Assembly (NCBI GenBank): GCA_964648985.1
Contig: CAZYMS010000013.1
Location: 1-35,469 of the forward strand
Origin: JAEUSE01 sp964648985
GTDB taxonomy: Bacteria; Patescibacteriota; Doudnabacteria; UBA920
Length of the DNA stretch: 35,469 bases
Direction of reading: 5' to 3'
This document shows, piece by piece, positions 22,533 through 30,383 of this stretch. The notes below the pieces were generated by a model. That model saw nothing but the letters and a program-made list of their open reading frames with translations. It was not told where the DNA came from and searched no databases. A program made the translations under genes and the position numbers. Numbering within the stretch: position 1 is the stretch's first letter; each line of letters starts with the position of its first letter.

Positions 22533-23348
22533 ATGGAACTCCGAGGCATTGATGGTGTTGTACTCAAAAAGAGAATAGAGCGACCACGAGGAGTACGTAT
22601 AGGGGTCCGAGTGGTGCAAAAACAGGGGTCTACAGTCTTGGTATCCTCAGTGCATCGTGTTCGGTCTTTACCGTGTCCTGTCAGACCAGTGCGAGTTCAA
22701 AGGAGGCCATTGGCATATGCAGTCGTTGCCCTTATAGTAGTTTCATTTACTGCAGGTATGTGGACCATGTGGCAGACACATGCGTCTTTTGCGGAGAATG
22801 ATGAAGTTGCACCGGTGATTGGGCAAACCCCGCCGGGCTCTATGCCCATTCAAATAGAGGTTGAGTCACAACCCTCTCCAGGAGGTTCAAATATTGCACT
22901 CTACAATATGCCGCTTGAGCAGCTTGAGTATTATTTGGAGGAAGGATATAAGACTCCAGAAATGAAACGGACGGAATTATTACAATTGCGAGCAGAAAAA
23001 CTCCGTATCTATTTGGCAAGTAAGAAGTCTCCGCTTGCAGATATTGCTGACGGACTCGCTGCCCTACAACATTGGCGCTTGGTAATTGCTATATCGAACT
23101 CCGAAAGTTCGCTCGGAAAACGTTGTGTAGACAATAATTGCAGTGGGATAGGAGTAGAGCCAGGTCATCCTTTATGGCGGGAGTATGAGACTAAGGCAGA
23201 CTGGGCAAAAGACTTAGATGCTCTTATAGAGAAGCGCTATAAAAATTGGACTTTAGAGCAGATGAATGGCGTATATAATAATCCGGGAAGTGAAAACTGG
23301 GTCTTTGCAGCTCGTCAGATTCTGGATGATTTAAAAGACGTAGAATAA
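22533..23348 (+). CDS. Membrane-anchored lysozyme-like protein, second paralogue
   Basis: A 271-aa protein from the ATG that sits just downstream of a -10 box; an in-frame upstream ATG would overlap the preceding gene by 80 bases. A basic cytoplasmic N-terminus of about 58 residues, rich in Arg and Val, precedes a membrane helix (about 60-80), a linker, and the catalytic domain from about 150: LVIAISNSESSLG (candidate catalytic Glu191), then C-x4-C (198, 203) in NNCSGIGVEPGH, DLDALIEKRYKNW and PGSENWVFAARQIL. It is homologous to the protein at 2615-3343 through the whole C-terminal domain but has a different, longer cytoplasmic part. Predicted cell-wall hydrolase; substrate inferred only. Confidence 0.75.
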   Translation: MELRGIDGVVLKKRIERPRGVRIGVRVVQKQGSTVLVSSVHRVRSLPCPVRPVRVQRRPLAYAVVALIVVSFTAGMWTMWQTHASFAENDEVAPVIGQTPPGSMPIQIEVESQPSPGGSNIALYNMPLEQLEYYLEEGYKTPEMKRTELLQLRAEKLRIYLASKKSPLADIADGLAALQHWRLVIAISNSESSLGKRCVDNNCSGIGVEPGHPLWREYETKADWAKDLDALIEKRYKNWTLEQMNGVYNNPGSENWVFAARQILDDLKDVE

Positions 23349-23350
23349 AT

Positions 23351-23381
23351 AAACGCCAGATCATATGATCTGGCGTTTTAT
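23351..23381. terminator. Bidirectional palindromic terminator
   Basis: A perfect palindrome with arms AAACGCCAGATCA / TGATCTGGCGTTT lies between two convergent genes. The T-tract is short on both strands. Confidence 0.75.
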
Positions 23382-23414
23382 GGTGTATGCTCTCAAAGAG
23401 AGGGTGCTGCAGGC

Positions 23415-24434
23415 TTATCTTTTTATGCGCCCAACAAGTCTTTTTATGGTTTTGCCATAGAGCGCGTGTCCTTTTCTGAGGAGAGTGGCTTTTTGTTTCT
23501 TTGTTGCCTTGCGTATCCTTCGTAATACACTTGCAGTATTCTTCCGCGTATTAACTTTGCACTCCTCAGGGCAGGTTGCGGTTCTTTCCGTAGAGGATTC
23601 GCATTCCGTGCATACGATGAGTTGCCGATAGCAATTTTTGCAATTGCTGAAGCGTTCACTCGGCTTGCCGCACGAAACGCACTTTCCTACAATTTGATGT
23701 TTTGGATCATCTGTATAAAAGCCCATCATCATGCGGCTGTCGAATACATAGAGCTTTCCAAGGAAATCTTCATTTGGGTAAGCTGCCATATAGCTTACAA
23801 TGCCGCCATCGAGCTGATACACATCTGTAAATCCGTTTTCAAGCAAGTATCCAGATGCTTTTTCGCAGCGCACCCCGCCAGTGCATACCGTAATAACAGT
23901 TTTATTTTTCAGGTGCGCAATGGACTCTAAAAATTTTGGTAGGTCACGAAAATTATCCATAGGAGGAACTATGGAATTTTGGAAGTGTCCTACCTGGTGT
24001 TCGTATATGTTTCGCATGTCCACTATGTAAAAATCTTTGCTCGAATGGATCCATGAGTGGAGATCAGTAGGGGAGAGGTGCACGCCAGTAATTTTGTTTG
24101 GATCTATGTCACACTTACCGAGTCCGAGCGTAACTATCTCCGAACGGACTTTTATAGATGTCTTTGGAAACGCATTACCAGTACCCGGACTTCGTTTAAT
24201 ATGGGTCGTGGTAAACCGCGGGTCGCTTAAAAAGATCTGCAGGTATTCTGCAATGTGCTCTTTGGTTCCTTCAATGGTAGCGTTAATGCCTTCGCTCGCT
24301 ATAAGCGTACGTCCAGTCAGTTCTAACCGCTTTTGGAGCTCTCGTTGCTCCTTTGCGAATTGCTCCGGATTTGCTATATGGACGTATTTATAAAAAAGGA
24401 TGATCTCAAATTTGGTTGTTTCTTGCTCGTTCAT
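23415..24434 (-). CDS. trhO: tRNA uridine(34) hydroxylase TrhO (YceA-like rhodanese)
   Basis: A 339-aa protein. An N-terminal acylphosphatase-like domain (FYKYVHIANPEQFAKEQ ... ASEGINATIEGT) is followed by a rhodanese domain with the CTGGVRCEKASGYLL active-site loop and a C-terminal zinc-ribbon-like Cys cluster (CVSCG ... NCKNC ... CTEC). The tail is rich in Lys and Arg, suiting tRNA binding. TrhO hydroxylates U34 of several tRNAs using O2, the first step to 5-methoxy/carboxymethoxy uridine; the O2-dependent role is established for the E. coli homologue. It lies alone between a palindromic terminator and an AT-rich leader. The basic tail is longer than in E. coli YceA. Confidence 0.92.
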   Translation of the reverse strand: MNEQETTKFEIILFYKYVHIANPEQFAKEQRELQKRLELTGRTLIASEGINATIEGTKEHIAEYLQIFLSDPRFTTTHIKRSPGTGNAFPKTSIKVRSEIVTLGLGKCDIDPNKITGVHLSPTDLHSWIHSSKDFYIVDMRNIYEHQVGHFQNSIVPPMDNFRDLPKFLESIAHLKNKTVITVCTGGVRCEKASGYLLENGFTDVYQLDGGIVSYMAAYPNEDFLGKLYVFDSRMMMGFYTDDPKHQIVGKCVSCGKPSERFSNCKNCYRQLIVCTECESSTERTATCPEECKVNTRKNTASVLRRIRKATKKQKATLLRKGHALYGKTIKRLVGRIKR

Positions 24435-24604
24435 ATCTAGGGTATTTTAGCAGAAACTTGTAAACTTGGCTCTAGTATAAAAAAGTGGTTTTTTAGCTAT
24501 ATAAAATAAAATGACCCAGCAATTGTCTGGGTTTTCTGTTGTATTGGCACGTCTGTGCAATGTATTGTTCACTTACTTGTTGCCTCCTACAAGTTATGCA
24601 ATGA

Positions 24605-25519
24605 CTAACTGCGTGCTAGCTTATCGGCTTCATCTAGTTTGGTATTTATTACCTCATAAATTCTACCGAGTTCCCTATATTCTCTCGTGGAGAGGTTGGT
24701 TTGCTCAGGCTGCTGGTGGATGGTGCTTGGGCCGTATTCAAGATACATTGCCCATGCTTCATCGAACAGCTGCTTAGCTTGTCGTAGGTGTGCTGGTGCT
24801 TCTTCAGGTATGTCATACGTACCTTCCGTAAGCCTTAGCGTTACCTGCTCTTTGCTCACTTGGGCCGCCTGCCTGGCGTTTCTTCGTTCTTCTTTTTCCG
24901 CACTCTTACGCCTTAGTAGAACTGAGCCGCCCCATGCAGTGAGTACGAATGCCGCGATGAGCGTCACTAGAACTAGAGCGTGCGCTACTCCTTGCGCATT
25001 AATCACCGTTGTGTTTGGCTTTGGGTGCAGGTGTGTGTCTAACACACGATAGGTCTCTTCCATGCCAGCGGTGAAAGCACCAGCAAAATCATTTTGCTTG
25101 AAGCGTGGCCGCATGTGGTCGGCAATTATACGCGCGTAGTTGGCATCTATTGGTTCCTTAAATGTCAACCCGGAAAAAATACCCGCTGCCCGTTCTTGCC
25201 GTACATGCACAAACACAAGAAGATTGCCCTTACGACCTTGTGGTGTTTTCCATGAAGGGCACTGCTGCTCTACCTGTTTAATGAATGTATCTAAGGTACC
25301 GCTTCCATTCATGGTTTGGTAGGTTCTTACTCGTACATCTGCCCCGAGATTTACAAGCTTTTGTGCCGCTTGTTCTATTTCTTGGGTGCGTCCGCTTAGT
25401 ACATTTGATCCGTCTACTACAAGAGCATCGCAGCTCTGCGCCATTGCAATGGAACGTAAACTCATGTAGAGAACTCCAACTACAAACATTAAAATTAATC
25501 TTGGCATATTTTTCCTCAT
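24605..25519 (-). CDS. TPM-domain membrane protein
   Basis: A 304-aa protein when started at the ATG preceded by AAAAGGAGGAAG, a near-perfect ribosome site; an upstream in-frame start would add nine residues and bypass it. A signal peptide (LILMFVVGVLYMSLRSIAMAQ) precedes a TPM domain (about 25-170: VVDGSNVLSGRTQEIEQAAQ ... GNLLVFVHVRQERAAGIFSG ... GMEETYRVL). A membrane helix (HALVLVTLIAAFVLTAWGGSVLL) and a cytoplasmic helical tail follow. TPM domains (YgcG/TLP18.3) occur in photosystem-repair phosphatases and many bacterial envelope proteins, but the activity here is unproven. The downstream end of the GRDP-like gene is 41 bases away, so both are probably one operon. Confidence 0.85.
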   Translation of the reverse strand: MRKNMPRLILMFVVGVLYMSLRSIAMAQSCDALVVDGSNVLSGRTQEIEQAAQKLVNLGADVRVRTYQTMNGSGTLDTFIKQVEQQCPSWKTPQGRKGNLLVFVHVRQERAAGIFSGLTFKEPIDANYARIIADHMRPRFKQNDFAGAFTAGMEETYRVLDTHLHPKPNTTVINAQGVAHALVLVTLIAAFVLTAWGGSVLLRRKSAEKEERRNARQAAQVSKEQVTLRLTEGTYDIPEEAPAHLRQAKQLFDEAWAMYLEYGPSTIHQQPEQTNLSTREYRELGRIYEVINTKLDEADKLARS

Positions 25520-25560
25520 GTATCTTCCTCCTTTTGGGTTCTGCATTGTTCAGTGTTTCT

Positions 25561-26265
25561 TTAGCTGCCGCCGCAACCACCACCTCCACATCCACCTCCG
25601 CCACAGCTACTTCCGCAACTACTGCCACCTCCGCAACTGCTTGCGCTACCACCACCCCCGCAGCTTGAACTAGAGCCAGAGCTGCTTCCACCACAACTGC
25701 TTATTGAAGCGGGGCTGGTAACTGGGGAAGCGGTTGGAGTATCTGCCAGGACAATAAGGTTGCCACAACTGCCGTTGCTGCTTGAGCTGCTTCCAAACTC
25801 TTGTTTCCGCAGTTCGCGGCTTCGTGCATCCGCTTTTTCCTGCGCACCAGGGGTGAGCTTGAGTTCCGGATTGTGGTGAACAAATCGCCCAAATAGATAT
25901 TCGCAGTCTGCTTGGTATTTTGCGGTATGCTGAATGTGGTAATGCCACACTAAGTCACAATCTTCGGAAAACGGAGCAAAAGTTTCGCCCGGATATTTTC
26001 CAAAGAGCACCAAGAGCTGTCGGTATTCCAACTCTGCTTTTTGCAGACGGCCGGTACTCCACCGCTCTTTTTCTTTGAGCTTTGTGGTGACGGCCGAAAG
26101 GTCAAGCAGGGCCACTTTCCGTTGGATTGGTTCAAGTGTTGCTGCTTTGGCGATAAGGTATTCTCGTCTACTTCGCTCTTTCTTTTTTGCTTTTGAGCGT
26201 TCCTGTAGTTTTGCCAGCAAGATGAGTGCCAGTAGGCTAATTGCGATACCTAATAAAATTTCCAT
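25561..26265 (-). CDS. GRDP-like membrane protein with Cys/Gly/Ser-rich tail
   Basis: A 234-aa protein: membrane helix (2-19), charged linker, then a domain (about 75-130) with DCDLVWHYHIQHTAKYQADC and LFGRFVHHNP, the D-x-x-WH-x-H-x-x-x-T-x-x-Y pattern of glycine-rich-domain proteins (DUF1399/GRDP). The last 75 residues are a low-complexity Ser/Gly/Cys tail with repeated SCGGG and CGGGG units and about 11 Cys. GGAGA sits eight bases before the ATG. It is followed by the TPM-domain gene. The same combination of TPM-type protein and CGGG-tailed protein resembles TIGR04222-type membrane proteins, which end in similar Cys-Gly tails. Function unknown. Confidence 0.8.
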   Translation of the reverse strand: MEILLGIAISLLALILLAKLQERSKAKKKERSRREYLIAKAATLEPIQRKVALLDLSAVTTKLKEKERWSTGRLQKAELEYRQLLVLFGKYPGETFAPFSEDCDLVWHYHIQHTAKYQADCEYLFGRFVHHNPELKLTPGAQEKADARSRELRKQEFGSSSSSNGSCGNLIVLADTPTASPVTSPASISSCGGSSSGSSSSCGGGGSASSCGGGSSCGSSCGGGGCGGGGCGGS

Positions 26266-26442
26266 GTGTTTCTCCTTGTCCTGAAATTCAGTGTTTTGGT
26301 AAGAGGAAATATGCCCGTACTACGTGTACTTGCATTGGTATCCTCGTGTTAGTTTTCAATGTGCTGCGAAAGGTCTGGCGTTTGCCTCTCCTTTCACCCC
26401 CAGCTTATGTTTTAGTGCTATTAGTGTCAATACTCTAGGGGC

Positions 26443-26470
26443 TTGACCAGTATAAAATCAGGTATATACT
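26443..26470 (+). promoter_or_regulatory. Sigma-70-type promoter upstream of the exchanger gene
   Basis: TTGACC (26443-26448), a 16-base spacer, then TATACT (26465-26470): the better of the two promoters in this 320-base gap. Predicted start near 26477, only about 25 bases before a hairpin terminator-like element. The left half of the gap (26280-26440) holds nothing recognised apart from a 13-codon frame after AAGAGGAA. Confidence 0.5.
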
Positions 26471-26499
26471 AATAGAGTGGCTTCTAGAGGGTCACTAAG

Positions 26500-26531
26500 A
26501 AAACCGGCAGCAGTGCCAGGTTTTTGTTTTT
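26500..26531 (+). terminator. Hairpin with T-tract in the exchanger leader
   Basis: Arms AAAACC-GGCA / TGCC-A-GGTTTT with a GCAG loop, then TTTTTGTTTTTG. It lies between two promoters, so it could end a short RNA of about 50 nt or act as an attenuator. Confidence 0.6.
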
Positions 26532-26551
26532 GTAAGCACTATTTTTTAGTT

Positions 26552-26560
26552 TGATATAAT
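26552..26560 (+). promoter_or_regulatory. Extended -10 promoter of the exchanger gene
   Basis: TTTGATATAAT with hexamer 26555-26560, identical to the motif before the 861-aa surface protein gene. It gives a leader of about 20 bases. Confidence 0.55.
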
Positions 26561-26586
26561 AGATTTACTAACGTATACCTGTCATC

Positions 26587-27564
26587 ATGGTCACATTTGT
26601 CCACTTGGTATTGTTTATGGCCTCCGCTGCCATTATTTGGTTCTTTGCAGGAATGCTCGTGGAATCTATTAATAGGGTTGCGCAAAGGTTTTATCTGAGT
26701 GGTTTTACTGTGGCCTTTTTTGTATTAGGATTTCTTACTTCCATTAGTGAGATATCCGTCATGGTTAACTCAACCATAGATAAAGCACCTCAGATTTCTA
26801 CGGGTAATTTAATAGGTGCTTCATTTGTAATATTACTCTGCATTGTACCGCTCCTTGCTATTGCTGGTAACGGCATACGTCTGACCAATACTTTACACAG
26901 ATCAAGCTTGGCTTTAGCACTCATGGTAGTACTGCTTCCTGTGCTCCTTGTATTAGACGGGACTGTTACTCGAAGTGAGGGTATGGCATGTTTGCTTCTA
27001 TATGGTCTGCTAATCTACCGTATTCGAAGGCAGGCTTCTGTGACTGTGCCAACCGTTGTTAAGGCTGTTGAAACTAACCTGCTCCATAAGCGCCGGGTTA
27101 CTATTGTAGACGCAGGTAAGATTCTTGTTGGGGCCGCTTTTATTTTTATAGCTGGAAATTTGCTAGTGGACGAATCGATATATTTTTCAAATATACTCAG
27201 TATTCCTAGCTCCATTGTAGGTCTTTTAGTGCTTTCAATAGGTACAAACATACCAGAAATTGTAATTGCACTCCGTTCGCTTCTTAAGAAACACACTGAA
27301 ATAGCATTTGGAGATTATCTTGGCTCAACGGTTGCCAATACACTTATTTTTTCTTTTTTGCCTTGGCTCAATGGTAACTTTACGGTTGAGCGTACTGAAT
27401 TTCTCTTCACCGCAGTACTCATGATAGTTGGGTTGTTTGGATTTTATATAGCAGGGCAGTCAAAAAATACCATAAGTAGGGCAGAGGGGGTAGGTCTGAT
27501 AGCATTGTATGCACTGTTCGTAATAGTCCAATCTATTGCCTTCATAAGATTTGCCATTGATTAA
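26587..27564 (+). CDS. Cation/Ca2+ exchanger family (CaCA) membrane protein
   Basis: A 325-aa protein with about ten membrane helices and the two inverted alpha repeats of the CaCA superfamily: FLTSISEISVMVNSTIDK plus GNLIGASFVILL, and SIGTNIPEIVIALRSLLKKH plus GDYLGSTVANTLIF. The second repeat keeps the 'GT-N-x-PE' core. In the first, the usual 'G-T-S-x-PE' is TSISE, so the Glu is kept but the Gly-Thr and Pro are changed. Members exchange Na+ or H+ for Ca2+ or other cations. The ion specificity cannot be read from this. It stands alone with its own promoters. Confidence 0.85.
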   Translation: MVTFVHLVLFMASAAIIWFFAGMLVESINRVAQRFYLSGFTVAFFVLGFLTSISEISVMVNSTIDKAPQISTGNLIGASFVILLCIVPLLAIAGNGIRLTNTLHRSSLALALMVVLLPVLLVLDGTVTRSEGMACLLLYGLLIYRIRRQASVTVPTVVKAVETNLLHKRRVTIVDAGKILVGAAFIFIAGNLLVDESIYFSNILSIPSSIVGLLVLSIGTNIPEIVIALRSLLKKHTEIAFGDYLGSTVANTLIFSFLPWLNGNFTVERTEFLFTAVLMIVGLFGFYIAGQSKNTISRAEGVGLIALYALFVIVQSIAFIRFAID

Positions 27565-27581
27565 ATTAGATGCATAAAAAT

Positions 27582-27611
27582 GCAGCCATCTGTCTACGTA
27601 CAGATGGCTGC
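27582..27611 (-). terminator. Terminator for the Gly/His-tailed secreted protein gene
   Basis: Stem GCAGCCATCTGT / ACAGATGGCTGC with a six-base loop. The T-tract (GCATTTTTATGC) follows on the minus strand, so it mainly serves the leftward gene; the rightward exchanger also ends here. Confidence 0.8.
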
Positions 27612-27645
27612 CTGAATTCATATAGATAATAGCGGTGTAATTGGA

Positions 27646-28239
27646 CTACTTTGCTTGCGTGCTGCTGGCCGCGGGAGCCTGGTCAGTAGGTGCTCCTGGT
27701 CCACCGAATCCACGACCACCGTGTCCGCCCCTGCCGCCATGCCCACCAAGGAACATAAGGTACTGTTCCGGGATATTATTTTCAGTGGCCCATGCTTTCA
27801 GCGTATCACGTTCAGTCGTCATTTTAGCCTCACGCTCTGTCTGGGTGAGGTTTTGGAAGGTGTCTTTATTTGCCTCGCGAGCCGCCTTAAGTTCAGCCTT
27901 CTTTGCGGTTATTGCATCTGCCTGCGCCTGAGTAAGAGTGCCATTGGTCACTGCAGTTGCAAGTCTCGCGGACTCTTCGCTTGTGCGCTGTGCCTCCATT
28001 TGCGTATGGTGCTCGTCAAATACTGCTTGCACATCGTTTGTGCTTAGGTTGAATTTTTGTGCAATTGCAGTAATGAGTGACTGCATGGGATTTTGCCTGT
28101 TTGCTGCCGTACTGGTAGCTTGTGTGGCTGTTGTTGCATCAGTGTTTGACGCTGCATGGCTTACACCCAGGCCAATGCCCGTAAGACCAAGCGCAATACC
28201 TGCGGTAGCAATAAGTTTGGACGAATTCAGTTTTTTCAT
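27646..28239 (-). CDS. Secreted helical protein with Gly/His/Arg tail
   Basis: A 197-aa protein with a signal peptide (cleavage after SHA, about residue 29), a Thr/Ala linker, and a helical region that reads like repeated 'LTQAQADAITAKK' segments (similar to DUF2680-type helices). It is followed by GGHGGRGGHGGRGFGG and a Pro/Ala/Ser tail. The His-Gly-Arg motif suggests possible metal or polyanion binding. Its minus-strand leader runs toward a second copy of the two-component operator at 28572-28588, so it may be controlled by the adjacent sensor/regulator pair. CpxP/Spy-type periplasmic chaperones share the short helical, Gln/Lys-rich style, but no motif proves it. Confidence 0.7.
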   Translation of the reverse strand: MKKLNSSKLIATAGIALGLTGIGLGVSHAASNTDATTATQATSTAANRQNPMQSLITAIAQKFNLSTNDVQAVFDEHHTQMEAQRTSEESARLATAVTNGTLTQAQADAITAKKAELKAAREANKDTFQNLTQTEREAKMTTERDTLKAWATENNIPEQYLMFLGGHGGRGGHGGRGFGGPGAPTDQAPAASSTQAK

Positions 28240-28553
28240 AGAATATATAGCTTACTGATAGAGATAAAATAGCGGTGTGCATGAAAGATAGTATACGCGT
28301 TATTCAAGCTCAGACCAGTACACGTCTTTCCGTCTAGAGAAAGAAATGCAGGGTATGAATTCACATAGTAATCTTTGATCCAGACTTACGGCCGATAAGC
28401 CCAGAATACACCACTATTTTATATGTGTGGGAAACCAAAGAAAGCCGTAAGCGAGAGTGAAGTTTGAGGCGTTAGCCTTTATAAAACTTTTTGAGGCACC
28501 ACTCGTTGTATGCTCCTCGTACAAATGATTCGTTTTTCTTTGATTGTATATAC
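28240..28553. other. Non-coding stretch of about 310 bases with possible RNA structure
   Basis: No convincing gene. Complementary arms CTTACGGC (28385-28392) and GCCGTAAG (28444-28451) enclose a smaller pairing. AGGC-GTTA-GCCT is a second short hairpin near 28468-28479. The region lies downstream, on the minus strand, of an activator-type promoter and upstream of the Gly/His-tailed gene. It could be a structured 5' leader, a small RNA, or a decayed gene. Confidence 0.35.
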
Positions 28554-28588
28554 ATTGTAGGCTACACTCAGTGAAGCAACTATGAAGC
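28554..28588 (-). promoter_or_regulatory. Predicted response-regulator operator and -10 box, copy 2
   Basis: Minus strand: GCTTCA-TAGTT-GCTTCA (28588-28572), half-sites 11 bases apart, 12 bases to TACAAT (28559-28554). The layout is the same as the copy before the response regulator gene. Confidence 0.55.
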
Positions 28589-28614
28589 CTCCGCTATTTT
28601 TTAGCGGAGGCTTC
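28584..28614 (-). terminator. Hairpin after the histidine kinase gene
   Basis: Perfect 13-bp stem GAAGCCTCCGCTA / TAGCGGAGGCTTC with a T5 loop, 17 bases past the kinase stop on the minus strand. The T-tract is missing, so it may be a weak terminator or an RNA-stabilising hairpin. It overlaps the operator copy. Confidence 0.6.
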
Positions 28615-28630
28615 GATATATTAGGTAAGA

Positions 28631-29671
28631 TTATTTTATTGGCAAGTGCAGTGTCACCGCAGTGCCCTTACCTGGCCGGCTCGTAATCTCTATGGTGCCA
28701 CCTAAGCGGTCAACCGAAGATTTAACAATGGCGAGTCCAAGACCGCTACCTCCACTCTGCCTGGACCTGCTTTTGTCTACTCTATAGAACCGCTCAAAAA
28801 TATGATGGAGCTCTTCTTTTGGTATGCCAATGCCGGTGTCTGTTATAGTAATGTGCGCTTCTTTGGCATCCTTTCCTACGATGAGAAAAACACTCCCACT
28901 CGGTACGTTGTAGATAATGGCATTTTTAATAATATTGGTAAGAACGCGGTTGAGTAAATCTTCGTGAGAGTATATGTGTATCTCTTGTTCTGTAAGGCTC
29001 TTATCTGCAATAAGGGTGACGCCTTGTTTGTCTGCCAGGGGTTTTAGCCGGTCGAATATGTCAATTGCAAACGCACCTAATTCTATTGGCACCAGCATAT
29101 GCGGTTTGGTATGGTCTTCATCCATGCGCGAAAGCACAAGCAAATCCTCTACAAGGTGGCTCATGCGTTCCACTTCTTCAAGATTGCTGAGGGCCCGCTC
29201 TTTTGTTTTCGGATGGGCCGTTGTATCCCGGGATTCTGTTTCTAAATCCATGCGCAAAATGCTGAGCGGGGTGCGTAGTTCGTGCGACGCGTCACCAAGA
29301 AATTGTCTCTGCCTTTGGTACGATTCGTTTAATGGCTCCAAAGTAATTTTGGCAAGCAAATAGCTTGCTGCTCCAGCAACTACCAATAATATGCCGTTGA
29401 CCAGTATGAGAGAGTAAATTAAGTCTTGTTGCACTTCTTCTTGTGAAGGTGGGTGGATAGATAGTACGAATTCCTGGGGAGTATCTCTCATACCCCGAAA
29501 TCTGTGATCAAGTCGACTAGAAAAAAAAGAGTACAAAACACTACTCGACAGAAAAAGTATAATGGCGAGTAGAGTTACGTATATACCGGTGAGTTTAACA
29601 AGGGAGAGGTGGAACCGGCGGTTAAACGAGCCGGTAGCCTTTGCCCCAAACAGTTTGGATGCGCTTTGCAT
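28631..29671 (-). CDS. Sensor histidine kinase
   Basis: A 346-aa protein from the internal ATG (MQSASKLFGAK...); an upstream ATG adds nine residues. Two membrane helices (LTGIYVTLLAIILFLSSSVLY; LIYSLILVNGILLVVAGAASYLL) flank an extracytoplasmic loop of only about 45 residues. The DHp domain carries the H-box DASHELRTPLSILRMDLE. The ATPase domain shows the N-box NIIKNAIIYN, the G1 box DTGIGIPKEE and the G2 box SGGSGLGLAIV. No HAMP is apparent. The small sensor loop suggests it reads membrane or peptide signals. Its start overlaps the end of the response-regulator gene by 50 bases, so the pair is translationally coupled. Confidence 0.93.
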   Translation of the reverse strand: MQSASKLFGAKATGSFNRRFHLSLVKLTGIYVTLLAIILFLSSSVLYSFFSSRLDHRFRGMRDTPQEFVLSIHPPSQEEVQQDLIYSLILVNGILLVVAGAASYLLAKITLEPLNESYQRQRQFLGDASHELRTPLSILRMDLETESRDTTAHPKTKERALSNLEEVERMSHLVEDLLVLSRMDEDHTKPHMLVPIELGAFAIDIFDRLKPLADKQGVTLIADKSLTEQEIHIYSHEDLLNRVLTNIIKNAIIYNVPSGSVFLIVGKDAKEAHITITDTGIGIPKEELHHIFERFYRVDKSRSRQSGGSGLGLAIVKSSVDRLGGTIEITSRPGKGTAVTLHLPIK

Positions 29672-30284
29672 ATTCTTTTGGCAGTTTCTTTCGTACATTT
29701 TTCAGATGCACATCTACTACATTACTGAATGAATTAAATTCTCTATCCCATACGTGCTCTAGTATATCGTCACGGGTAAGCACCGCCCCTTTATTTCTGA
29801 CCAAGTATTCAAGCAAGCTATATTCCCGAAGGGTGAGTTCAAGTACCTTGCCCGCTATAGATACAGACTGCGAGCGAGTGTCTATGCTCAAGTCATCCAG
29901 GGTAAGTATATCGCTGGTAGTAAGTGGAAGGCGACGAAGCAGGGTGCGAATGCGGGCGTGAAGCTCATCAAAGGAAAATGGTTTAACCAAATAGTCGTCA
30001 GCACCCGAATCCAGGCCCGTTATAGTGTCTTCGGTTGCGTCTTTTGCAGTAAGCATGAGAATGGGTGTTTGCTTGCCCGATGCACGAAGGTTTTTTGCTA
30101 CTACAATGCCATCGCGTTTTGGCATCATAATGTCCAGCATAATAAGATCATACGTGTTCCAGCGCGCTAACTTCTCTCCTTCTTCACCATCAAATGCCGA
30201 GTCTACTGCGTATCCGCGCGATTGAAGTCCTTCGGTAAGTCCTTTGTTTAATTTTGGCTCGTCTTCTACAACTAAGATTCGCAT
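29622..30284 (-). CDS. OmpR/PhoB-family response regulator
   Basis: A 220-aa protein from the ATG giving MRILVVEDEPK, the standard start of the family; an in-frame ATG 72 bases upstream would add a Pro/Ala tail. The receiver domain has the acidic pocket VVEDE, the phospho-acceptor Asp51 in LIMLDIMMPK, Thr in MLTAKD and Lys in LVKPFSFDEL. The C-terminal winged-helix domain (LTLREYSLLEYLVRNKG ... VDVHLKNVRKKL ... VWGKGYRLV) is OmpR-type. It is transcribed first, followed by the kinase. Its upstream region has a tandem GCTTCA operator at the right place for positive self-control. Confidence 0.93.
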   Translation of the reverse strand: MRILVVEDEPKLNKGLTEGLQSRGYAVDSAFDGEEGEKLARWNTYDLIMLDIMMPKRDGIVVAKNLRASGKQTPILMLTAKDATEDTITGLDSGADDYLVKPFSFDELHARIRTLLRRLPLTTSDILTLDDLSIDTRSQSVSIAGKVLELTLREYSLLEYLVRNKGAVLTRDDILEHVWDREFNSFSNVVDVHLKNVRKKLPKEYAKRIQTVWGKGYRLV

Positions 30285-30383
30285 ATGACTTTTGTGTTCT
30301 GCGCTGTCTTCTGTTGCTGCAGGCGCTTTATTGCTAAAGTGGGGAGGTGGTGTCATGTGTGCACACGCACTGCCCGTACATGC

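Noticed and set aside
24511..24777. Plus-strand open frame of about 88 codons
   Set aside because: It overlaps the TPM gene antisense. Its start lies in a small hairpin and its translation has no recognisable features.
25561..25790. Cys/Gly-rich tail as a modified-peptide (RiPP) precursor
   Set aside because: It is the end of a larger anchored protein with a GRDP-like domain, and no modification enzymes are nearby.
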